Origin: Mariprofundaceae bacterium
Lineage (GTDB): Bacteria > Pseudomonadota > Zetaproteobacteria > Mariprofundales > J009
Direction of reading: 5' to 3'
Assembly: GCA_015489095.1 (NCBI GenBank)
Contig: WFMN01000145.1
Span: 1-34,385, forward strand
DNA length: 34,385 nt
Part shown: positions 1-6,791 of the stretch, one piece after another
How the letters are laid out: every line of letters begins with the position of its first letter
Numbering within the stretch: the stretch's first letter is position 1
Notes under the pieces: generated by a model
Told to the model about the DNA's origin: nothing
Database searches by the model: none
The model's input: only the letters and a program-made list of their open reading frames with translations
Made by a program: the position numbers and the translations under genes

Positions 1-521
<521 letters not shown>

Positions 522-575
522 CCAACCAAACTCCTTGTTTTTACATGTCTTTACCACAACTACTCAGCCCTATTC

Positions 576-749
576 GCAACTGTTCAGATCGCCCATGATT
601 TGTTCGATAGCAAGGCGAACACGCTTTAGCAATTCGCGGTTGGAAACCGCTCCTACAGCCCGTAGGAGGGGAATCCTTTCCCCGAACCTATCCATGGCCG
701 CGATGCCGACTTCTTGCGAAGTCCCTATGGGATGAGCTGAACAGTTACT
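576..749 (-). repeat. MITE-like element, copy A, with nested REP pair
   Basis: Read on the minus strand, the element starts with AGTAACTGTTCAGCTCATCC (complement of 749-730) and ends with GATCTGAACAGTTGC (complement of 590-576). The two ends are inverted repeats sharing AACTGTTCAG. The segment 582-624 matches the complement of 14605-14647 at 40 of 43 positions, and the left end also matches copy B. The dppC stop codon (TAA) lies inside the left end. The middle (about 625-725) differs from copy B and is occupied by a REP pair. No transposase or open reading frame is present. Confidence 0.75.
631..686. repeat. REP-like pair in inverted arrangement (GTAG family)
   Basis: Two palindromic modules sit head to head. 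On the minus strand, 656-633 reads GTAGGAGCGGTTGGAAACCGC-like with stem GCGGTT/AACCGC. On the plus strand, 662-686 reads GTAGGAGGGG...CCCCGAA with stem GGGGAA/TTCCCC. Both begin with GTAG, as in RAYT-associated REPs. The flank continues to a further small hairpin, GACTTC-TTGC-GAAGTC (708-723). The same modules recur at 3532, 15615 and 30316-30435. Confidence 0.85.
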
Positions 750-1560
750 GCCTAGGATCCAGCCAATCGCGCAACCCTTCGCCCAACAGGTTGTAGCCCA
801 ACACCGTGATCAAAATCGCCAACCCGGGATAGAGCGACAACCACCATGCGATCTGGATGTTATCCTTCCCCGCCGTCAGCATGTTGCCCCACGACGGGTC
901 GGGAGGCTGCACCCCCAAGCCCAAAAACGATAGCCCAGACTCTAGCAGCACCGCACCCGCCACACCAAGCACCGAGGAGACCAGAATCGGCCCGATGGCG
1001 TTGGGCAGGCAATAACGGCTCACCAGCCGCCAACTGCTCGCCCCCAGCGCCTCTGCCGCCAGCACAAACTCGCGATGGCGCAGGCTGAGCAGCTCGGCGC
1101 GCACCAGGCGCGCCACCCCCATCCACGAGGTCAACCCGATCACGATCATGATGTTCCAGATCGAGGGCTCAAGGAAGGCGATCACCGCCAAAATGAGAAA
1201 AAAGGTGGGGAAACAGAGCACCATATCGGTAAAACGCATGATCACCGCGTCCACCCGACCGCCGACAAAGCCGGCCACCACCCCGAAGGCGATACCGATC
1301 ACCACCGAGATCCCCACCGCCACAAACCCCACCGCCAGCGACACCCGCGCGCCAAAGAGCATCCGCGACAACACATCCCGCCCCAGATTGTCGGTGCCGC
1401 ACCAGTGGTGCCACGACGGCGGCTGCAACATCTGCCGGACATCGATCGCCACCGGATCGTACGGTGCGATCCACGGTGCCAACAGCGCCAGCAGCGCCAC
1501 CACCGCAACGATCCCCCCGCCCCAACGCATCAACGGGTTCACGGAACCGGCGGAGATCAA
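745..1560 (-). CDS. dppC: ABC transporter permease, DppC/OppC type
   Basis: Inner-membrane permease subunit of a peptide/nickel-type ABC importer. About 271 residues with an N-terminal membrane segment followed by the family signature WIAPYDP, then GTDNLGRDVLSRMLFGARVS, typical of DppC/OppC N-terminal regions. The EAA loop that contacts the ATPase reads EFVLAAEALGAS...LPNAIGPILV. The C-terminus GYNLLGEGLRDWLDPR is also characteristic. Start: the TTG at 1560 overlaps the dppB stop (TTGA). GTG at 1542 and ATG at 1530 are in-frame alternatives, and no clear Shine-Dalgarno decides between them, so translation is probably coupled to dppB. The stop codon lies within the end of a MITE-like element. 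No ATPase or solute-binding gene adjoins, so those partners must be encoded elsewhere. The substrate cannot be read from the sequence. Confidence 0.92.
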   Translation of the reverse strand: MISAGSVNPLMRWGGGIVAVVALLALLAPWIAPYDPVAIDVRQMLQPPSWHHWCGTDNLGRDVLSRMLFGARVSLAVGFVAVGISVVIGIAFGVVAGFVGGRVDAVIMRFTDMVLCFPTFFLILAVIAFLEPSIWNIMIVIGLTSWMGVARLVRAELLSLRHREFVLAAEALGASSWRLVSRYCLPNAIGPILVSSVLGVAGAVLLESGLSFLGLGVQPPDPSWGNMLTAGKDNIQIAWWLSLYPGLAILITVLGYNLLGEGLRDWLDPRQ

Positions 1561-2528
1561 CGGCGCGTCCGCGGATCGACCCAGCCGTAGGCCAGATCCG
1601 CCAGCAGGTTGCCGAGCAGCGTCAGAACCGCGCCGATCACCGTGATGCCCATCACCAGCGGGTAGTCGCGCGCCATCACCGCCTGATAGAAGAGCAAGCC
1701 CATACCGGGAATCGAGTAGAGCTGCTCCACAATCACCGAACCGCCGATCAGCCCCGGCACCGACAGCCCGAGCAGGGTGATGATCGGCAACAGCGCGTTG
1801 CGCAGCGCGTAGCGATAACGGATCGCACGCTCGCTCGCCCCCATGGCGCGGGCGGTGGTGATAAAATCGCTGCGGATCACATCGAGCATCCCGCTGCGCA
1901 TGAAGCGGCTCATGCCGGCGATGCCACCGATGGCGGAGATCAGCACCGGCATCAGCAGGTGCCGCAACAGATCCCACTGCTGCTGCCACCACCCCATCTG
2001 TTGCCAGCCGTAGCTGTGCATGCCGGAGATCGGCAGCCAGCCGTGCTGCACCCCGAGGGTGATCATCAGCAGCAGCCCCAGCCAGAACGACGGGATGGCG
2101 AAACCGATAAAGACCAGCACCGTAAGCAGACGATCCAGCCACGAATCCTGATAGGCGCTGGAGAGCACGCCGATGGGAATCGCCACCAGCAGGATCAGCG
2201 CCATCGCCAGCAGGTTGATCCACAAGGTCACCGGCAGGCGCTCGGCGATCTTCTCCATCACCGGCCGCCCATCCGACGAGAAGGAGTTGCCGAAATCGAG
2301 CCGCGCCAGCCGCTTCAACCAGTGGTAATACTGCAGATAGAGCGGTTGATCCAGCCCGTAATAGCTGCGCAGCCGCTCGACATCGGCCGCCGACACCTTG
2401 GGGTTCATCTCGTTGCCCACCACCGACGGCTCGCCCGGCGCCAGATGCATCATGCCAAACGAAATGATGGTGATGCCGAGCAGCAGCGGCACCATCATCA
2501 GCAGTCGCTTGAGCAGATAGCCGCGCAT
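1557..2528 (-). CDS. dppB: ABC transporter permease, DppB/OppB type
   Basis: First permease of the dppB-dppC pair; forms the membrane channel for peptides, nickel or similar substrates. 323 residues, normal for the family. The N-terminus (MRGYLLKRLLMMVPLLLGIT) and the short motif HLAPGEP match the DppB pattern. A long periplasmic stretch follows (about 45-95), then membrane segments, then the EAA loop DFITTARAMGASERAIRYRY. The C-terminus LLADLAYGWVDPRTRR is also typical. ATG at 2528 lies 4 bp after the thrB stop, with GGAGGG about 12 bases upstream. The stop overlaps the dppC start by four bases. It lies in one transcription unit with thrB, an unusual pairing that gives no clear hint of the substrate. 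Confidence 0.93.
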   Translation of the reverse strand: MRGYLLKRLLMMVPLLLGITIISFGMMHLAPGEPSVVGNEMNPKVSAADVERLRSYYGLDQPLYLQYYHWLKRLARLDFGNSFSSDGRPVMEKIAERLPVTLWINLLAMALILLVAIPIGVLSSAYQDSWLDRLLTVLVFIGFAIPSFWLGLLLMITLGVQHGWLPISGMHSYGWQQMGWWQQQWDLLRHLLMPVLISAIGGIAGMSRFMRSGMLDVIRSDFITTARAMGASERAIRYRYALRNALLPIITLLGLSVPGLIGGSVIVEQLYSIPGMGLLFYQAVMARDYPLVMGITVIGAVLTLLGNLLADLAYGWVDPRTRR

Positions 2529-2532
2529 CGGG

Positions 2533-3486
2533 TTAGATGCCCTCCCCCCGGTGCAGCAGCAGTTTGCGGCGGTACTCCTCGGGCTCTTTCACCTGCGTCA
2601 TTGCCCCGGGACGAGGAAAGATCGCATCAAACAGCCGCGACAACCAGAAACGGAGCGCCGCCAGCCGCAACAGCCCCGGTAGCGCCTGTTGCTCCTCCTC
2701 GCGCAAGGGGCGCACGCCGCCATAGCCGCGCAACAAGGCAGCCATCCGCGCATCATCCTCCGGTTGAAGATGAATCGATAACGCATTGATTGCAATAGCG
2801 ATATCCATCACATAAGACGCGCTGTGCGCATAGTAGAAGTCGATCACCCCCGACACCCGATCCCCCTCAAACAGGATATTGTCGCAGAAGTAATCACCGT
2901 GGATAATGCCGGTGGGCAGCCCATCCCAACCCTGCTCCGCCTGCCACGCCAGTTCATCGTCAAGCAGGTCGGCCGCCTCCCCGCCATAGCGTTGACGCAC
3001 GGCGGGCGCCACCCGCTCCGCCGTCTGCCGCAGCCACTCCCGACCGGTGGGGTTGGCACGCGCGGGCGAAAAATCGGCACCGGCGGCGTGCAGCCGCGCC
3101 AGCGTGGCACCGGCGCTCTCTAGCTGCGCCGTGGAGAGGTGATCCACCACTCCACCGGGCAGGCAGGAGACGATACAGCCCCACTTGGTTTCCTGTTGCG
3201 CCGCCAGATAACGAAACAGCAGGTCACCGTTTTTCCTGCGCTGCACCGCGGGACAGGCCAGTCCTCGGTCGCTCAAATGGCACATCAGGCGCATGAACCA
3301 CGGCAGCGTCTCTCCGTCCATGCGCTCGAAGATGGTCAGCACAAAACGGCCGCGGTCGGTGGTGACAAAGAAGTTGCTGTTTTCAATCCCGGCGGCGATG
3401 CCGGAAAAGTCGCGCAGCGCGCCGAGATCGTAGTCGGCCACGATGGCGGCGATGTCATCAAAGGAGAGTTCAGTATAGACAGACAT
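2533..3486 (-). CDS. thrB: homoserine kinase, APH/choline kinase-fold type
   Basis: Phosphorylates L-homoserine with ATP to O-phosphohomoserine, the penultimate step of threonine synthesis. 317 residues, matching the roughly 315-320 typical of this non-GHMP ThrB family. The start MSVYTELS and the following DLGALRDFSGIAAGIENSNF match the family N-terminus and nucleotide loop. The catalytic loop reads IIHGDYFCDNILF (Brenner-type HxDxxxxN), and the metal-binding segment is VIDFYYA. ATG at 3486 was chosen because upstream in-frame codons run into a REP repeat. No strong Shine-Dalgarno is visible. The first gene of thrB-dppB-dppC. A possible promoter lies at 3567-3596, which would leave the REP in the 5' leader. 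Confidence 0.93.
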   Translation of the reverse strand: MSVYTELSFDDIAAIVADYDLGALRDFSGIAAGIENSNFFVTTDRGRFVLTIFERMDGETLPWFMRLMCHLSDRGLACPAVQRRKNGDLLFRYLAAQQETKWGCIVSCLPGGVVDHLSTAQLESAGATLARLHAAGADFSPARANPTGREWLRQTAERVAPAVRQRYGGEAADLLDDELAWQAEQGWDGLPTGIIHGDYFCDNILFEGDRVSGVIDFYYAHSASYVMDIAIAINALSIHLQPEDDARMAALLRGYGGVRPLREEEQQALPGLLRLAALRFWLSRLFDAIFPRPGAMTQVKEPEEYRRKLLLHRGEGI

Positions 3487-3531
3487 AGGCGAAACCTGCG
3501 CCCGGCGGAGCGGGAAATCCACGCCGCCTTG

Positions 3532-3555
3532 GTAGGAGCGGTTTCCAACCGCGAA
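3532..3555 (+). repeat. single REP-like palindrome (GTAG family)
   Basis: GTAGGAGCGGTTTCCAACCG followed by CGAA, with stem GCGGTT and loop TCC. It is identical to the 24-bp modules at 15645-15668, 30316-30339 and 30367-30390, and shares the downstream tail TCGCCACG with the 15645 copy. It sits 46 bp upstream of the thrB start codon. Confidence 0.85.
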
Positions 3556-3566
3556 TCGCCACGAAC

Positions 3567-3596
3567 ATTTTATTACGACAGGGACCTTCATTACAA
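3567..3596 (-). promoter_or_regulatory. possible sigma70 promoter for thrB-dppBC
   Basis: On the minus strand TTGTAA (3596-3591) is followed after 18 bases by TAAAAT (3572-3567), a 4/6 and 5/6 match to the -35 and -10 consensus. It is the only AT-rich stretch upstream of thrB. Prediction by eye only. Confidence 0.3.
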
Positions 3597-3711
3597 CCCT
3601 TTAATCTTTCGTTCATAGGCTTCTAACCGTCGCCGCCTAGTGTTCGCTCTTGTTCGGCGCCCGTTCCCTCCTCCCTCCCTCCTCCTAGGGCGTCGAACCT
3701 TGTTCGAGAGC

Positions 3712-3740
3712 AGCCCCGGCATCCGTGCCGGGGCTGTTTT
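3712..3740 (+). terminator. intrinsic terminator-like hairpin upstream of psd
   Basis: AGCCCCGGCA (3712-3721) and TGCCGGGGCT (3726-3735) form a perfect 10-bp stem with a TCCG loop, followed by GTTTT on the plus strand only. No plus-strand gene precedes it: 3564-3711 holds no credible coding sequence. It may end a short untranslated RNA starting around 3600, or act as an attenuator in the psd leader; psd starts 30 bp downstream. Confidence 0.6.
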
Positions 3741-3769
3741 CGTTTCCGGGATCCGCTAGCATTGTGCCG

Positions 3770-4411
3770 ATGATCACCAACCCCCATACCCGTTACGGTT
3801 TCGCCAACGAAGGGTGGCCGTTCATTCTTGCAACCGCAGCACTCCTGCTGCTGACCCTGCTGTTGGGTTGGTGCGTGATGGGGGCACTCCTCCTGCTGGC
3901 GCTGCTCTTCCTGCTCAACTTCTTCCGCGACCCCGAACGCGCCACACCCAACGGCGAGGGGCTGATCATCGCGCCCGCCGATGGCCGCGTGATCCGCGCC
4001 ACCAGCGATGACAACGGTGCGCGTGTCGATATTTTCATGAATGTGTTCAATGTCCATGTCAACCGCGCGCCGATGTCGGGACGCATCACCGCGATGCGCT
4101 ATTTCTCCGGCCGGTTTGTCAACGCAAGCCTAGATCACGCCAGCGAGGAGAACGAGCGCAACCGCTTCACTTTGGCCGGTGATGACGGCACAGTGATCCA
4201 CTTCACCCAGATTGCGGGGCTGGTGGCGCGACGCATCGTCAGCTATGTCGCCGTCGGCGACCGGGTGACGGCGGGCGCGCGCATCGGCATGATCCGCTTC
4301 GGCTCGCGGGTGGACTGCGAGCTTCCCGCCGGCTACACCCTCTGTGTGCGCGAGGGCGACAAAACGGTGGCCGGAGAAACGGTGCTGGCACGCAAGGAGG
4401 AGGCGTCATGA
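3770..4411 (+). CDS. psd: phosphatidylserine decarboxylase proenzyme (short form)
   Basis: Decarboxylates phosphatidylserine to phosphatidylethanolamine at the inner membrane. 213 residues, the short Psd class. A membrane segment spans about residues 18-50 (LATAALLLLTLLLGWCVMGA and onward). Family motifs include FFRDPER (51-57), IIAPADGRV (66-74), DIFMNVFNVHVNRAPMSG (87-104) and the autocleavage site RFGSRVD. Ser179 of Gly-Ser is expected to become the pyruvoyl cofactor on self-cleavage, giving beta and alpha chains. ATG at 3770 gives the usual short N-terminus; an earlier in-frame ATG at 3725 would fall inside the terminator-like hairpin. Its end overlaps pssA by 4 bp (ATGA), so the two consecutive enzymes of the pathway are translationally coupled. 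Confidence 0.96.
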   Translation: MITNPHTRYGFANEGWPFILATAALLLLTLLLGWCVMGALLLLALLFLLNFFRDPERATPNGEGLIIAPADGRVIRATSDDNGARVDIFMNVFNVHVNRAPMSGRITAMRYFSGRFVNASLDHASEENERNRFTLAGDDGTVIHFTQIAGLVARRIVSYVAVGDRVTAGARIGMIRFGSRVDCELPAGYTLCVREGDKTVAGETVLARKEEAS

Positions 4412-5211
4412 GCAGCGCCAAGCGGCAACGCGGGGTCTATCTCGTTCCCAGCTTCTTTACCACCCTAGGGCTGCTTGCCGGCTTTTACGCCGTCACCACC
4501 GCCATTCAGGGGCGCTTTGAGGCGGCGGCGTGGGGCATCATCCTAGCCGCGATCTTCGATATCGTGGATGGGCGCGTGGCACGCCTGTTGAACGCGGAGA
4601 CCGAGTTCGGTGCCGAGTATGACTCGCTGTGCGACATGCTCTCGTTCGGCGTGGCACCGGCGGTGCTGCTCTATGTGTGGGCGCTCACCCCCTTCAACAA
4701 GGTGGGGTGGCTGTTCGCTTTTCTGCTGGTGGCCGGCGCCGCGCTACGGCTGGCGCGTTTCAATGTGGAGCACGACATTCAGGACAAACGCTACTTCCAC
4801 GGCCTGCCAACCCCCGCCACGGCGCTGCTAATCGCCACCGGCGTGCTGTTCCACAAGGAGGGGAGCCACGCGCCGGTGGCCTCGATGTGGGCGATCAACG
4901 CGGTGGCGCTCTCGTGGTTCATGATCAGCAATGTCCGCTTTGTTTCCGGCAAGGATCTCGACCTCAATGTGCGCAAGCCCTTTATCGCCTTGGTTGGCAT
5001 GCTGGTGGCGGTGGTGATCCTGATGGCCGACCCCTACCGCATCCCGTTTCTTCTGCTCTGCATCTACTGTCTGCACGGCCCGGCGATGAATATCTGGCAA
5101 CACCACAAGGCGCGCAAACGGCGTCGCGCCATGCAGCTACGCCGCAGTCAACAGCAGGCGCCCAAGGGAGCCGCCGCTAGCGAGGAGGAACCTGACAGCG
5201 GCGAATCGTGA
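4408..5211 (+). CDS. pssA: CDP-diacylglycerol-serine O-phosphatidyltransferase
   Basis: Makes phosphatidylserine from CDP-diacylglycerol and serine, feeding Psd encoded just upstream. 267 residues. The CDP-alcohol phosphatidyltransferase signature DGx2ARx8Gx3Dx3D is intact: DGRVARLLN (residues 54-62), then G69 and the Asp residues of AEYDSLCD (70-77). The rest is several membrane helices, including LAGFYAVTTAIQ, AILFDIVD-like, VGWLFAFLLVAGAAL and FIALVGMLVAVVILMA. The C-terminus is hydrophilic and basic then acidic (KARKRRRAMQ ... EEEPDSGES), so it is probably cytosolic. Start ATG at 4408 lies in the psd stop overlap. Its last 35 bp overlap the 3' end of the convergent murU-like gene. Confidence 0.96.
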   Translation: MSSAKRQRGVYLVPSFFTTLGLLAGFYAVTTAIQGRFEAAAWGIILAAIFDIVDGRVARLLNAETEFGAEYDSLCDMLSFGVAPAVLLYVWALTPFNKVGWLFAFLLVAGAALRLARFNVEHDIQDKRYFHGLPTPATALLIATGVLFHKEGSHAPVASMWAINAVALSWFMISNVRFVSGKDLDLNVRKPFIALVGMLVAVVILMADPYRIPFLLLCIYCLHGPAMNIWQHHKARKRRRAMQLRRSQQQAPKGAAASEEEPDSGES

Positions 5212-5887
5212 GCAGATCCCTTGGTCTGCCGATATCACGCCACCGCCCTCGATGCACCACGCCGCCCAACGCCCCTTCGGCGATCAGGGCGCGCATCGGC
5301 TCCAACAACGAAAAGGGCGCCCCCACGGGGTAGCGCGTCAGCACCGCCTGCGACCACAACGACACCCCGGCGAAGGTCCAGGTTGGTTCGTTGTCGCGCC
5401 GCAAGCCGACCCGTCCGGCGGCGAGCGTGAAGTCCCCCTCGGGGTGGTGCGTCGGGTTGGGAACCAGCCCCAACACCGCCCGGATCTCCGGCTCGGCCAT
5501 CTGCCGCCATAACCGCGCCAGATCGATGTCGCTGATCACATCCGCGTTGCAGACCACCACCGTGTCACCGGCGGGAAGCAGCGTGCAGGCACGGCGCACG
5601 CCGCCACCGGAATCGAGCAGACGCGCCTCGCGGCTGTAGCGGATAGCGAGCCCGAATCCGCGGCCATCGCCCAATAGCCGCACGATCTGGTCGCCGTGAT
5701 GGTGCAGGTTGATCGCCACATGGCGGATACCGAAGGCAACCAGATGGCGCAGCGTGTGGACAATCGCCGGCACACCCGCCACCGGCATCAGCGCCTTGGG
5801 GCGGTCGGCCGTCAGCCAGCGCAGCCGCGTTCCCAACCCGGCGGCGAGCACCACCGCCCGATCGGGGCGCGCAAGCGGGCTAGTCAC
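5177..5887 (-). CDS. murU: nucleotidyltransferase, MurU-like
   Basis: Sugar-phosphate nucleotidyltransferase, probably the MurU type that makes UDP-MurNAc from MurNAc-1-phosphate in cell-wall recycling. 236 residues. The N-terminal NTP site reads VVLAAGLGTRLRWLT followed by DRPKALMPVAGVP. A central motif VVCNADVISDIDL supplies the metal-binding Asp. GTG at 5887 overlaps the patatin stop by 8 bp; frames further upstream lie inside the patatin gene and look unlike the family. Third gene of glnD-patatin-murU. No amgK kinase (the usual partner of murU) adjoins, so a mannose-1-phosphate guanylyltransferase-like substrate cannot be excluded. Its 3' end overlaps pssA by 35 bp on the opposite strand. 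Confidence 0.85.
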   Translation of the reverse strand: MTSPLARPDRAVVLAAGLGTRLRWLTADRPKALMPVAGVPAIVHTLRHLVAFGIRHVAINLHHHGDQIVRLLGDGRGFGLAIRYSREARLLDSGGGVRRACTLLPAGDTVVVCNADVISDIDLARLWRQMAEPEIRAVLGLVPNPTHHPEGDFTLAAGRVGLRRDNEPTWTFAGVSLWSQAVLTRYPVGAPFSLLEPMRALIAEGALGGVVHRGRWRDIGRPRDLLTIRRCQVPPR

Positions 5888-6791
5888 GCCCCAAGAGTTC
5901 CGCCAACTGATCCAGCTTCGCCTCCGCCGCCTCGTAGCCGCGGGCGATCTCATCCTCTGGGTGGGAGAAGTCGTCCCACTGCACATCGCCCACCAGCGGT
6001 TCGATCAGCACCTCGGCGTGCTCCTTATCGTAACGGCGCAGGTAGTAGGATTTCACCAGCGACGCCCAGTCGAGCATCCCCAGCATGTGGGAGGGGCGCA
6101 TGGCGCTCGACGGCTTGGCACCGACATTGACCGCCACCACGCACTGGTTGTCGCTGGCGCGGTTGCGCGCCTCCAGCGAGGGGATCTCCGACGCCATGCC
6201 GCCGTCAACATAGCGCTGCCCATCCACCTCCACCGGCGCGAAAATGCCGGGAATCGCCATGCTGGCGGCGACGCTGTGGATCAGATCCCCTTGGTCGAAT
6301 ACGGTGCAAGCGCCCTGCGGGAAGCTGACCGCGACACAAGAGAAGGGGATCTTGGCGTCGGAAAAATGGCGCCCCGCGCAGAGGTGGTCGGCCACGGTGA
6401 TGAGCAGCTCGGCGTCCATCAGCGCGATATCGGTCGCGGCGCGCATATAGAGCAGTGACTGCCTGCCCAACGCCATCCAGCGGTCGAAAAAGGAGCCACC
6501 ATCGTCATCGCTCTGCTGCAGTTGCGGTAGTTGCAGGTTGGCCATGGTCTCCGAGCGCAAAAAGGAGAGCGCCCGCTGCTCAATGGCCTCCGCATCCGGC
6601 CTGAGCGCGTACATCGCCCCGAACAGCGCCCCGATACTGACGCCGATAATCGCATCCGGCCTGAGCGCCCGCGCCTCCAGCGCCTTGAGCACGCCGAGAT
6701 GGGCCAGTCCGCGCCCTCCTCCACCACCCAGCGCCAAAACAAATCCGTCGTAACGGCTCGGCAACAGGCGCGAAAACCATTTAGGCCCCAT
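5880..6791 (-). CDS. patatin-like phospholipase (RssA type)
   Basis: Predicted acyl hydrolase with the patatin Ser-Asp dyad. 303 residues. Seen: oxyanion loop GGGGGRG (22-28), nucleophile elbow GVSIG with Ser52, and DGG with Asp196 in QRYVDGGMASEIP. There is no signal peptide, so it is probably cytosolic or loosely membrane-associated, like RssA/YchK. ATG at 6791 follows GGAGGAGG by a good spacing and overlaps the glnD stop by 11 bp. A TTG at 6797 is in frame but less well placed. It lies between glnD and murU in an overlapping run, implying cotranscription. The natural substrate is unknown. Confidence 0.93.
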   Translation of the reverse strand: MGPKWFSRLLPSRYDGFVLALGGGGGRGLAHLGVLKALEARALRPDAIIGVSIGALFGAMYALRPDAEAIEQRALSFLRSETMANLQLPQLQQSDDDGGSFFDRWMALGRQSLLYMRAATDIALMDAELLITVADHLCAGRHFSDAKIPFSCVAVSFPQGACTVFDQGDLIHSVAASMAIPGIFAPVEVDGQRYVDGGMASEIPSLEARNRASDNQCVVAVNVGAKPSSAMRPSHMLGMLDWASLVKSYYLRRYDKEHAEVLIEPLVGDVQWDDFSHPEDEIARGYEAAEAKLDQLAELLGRD

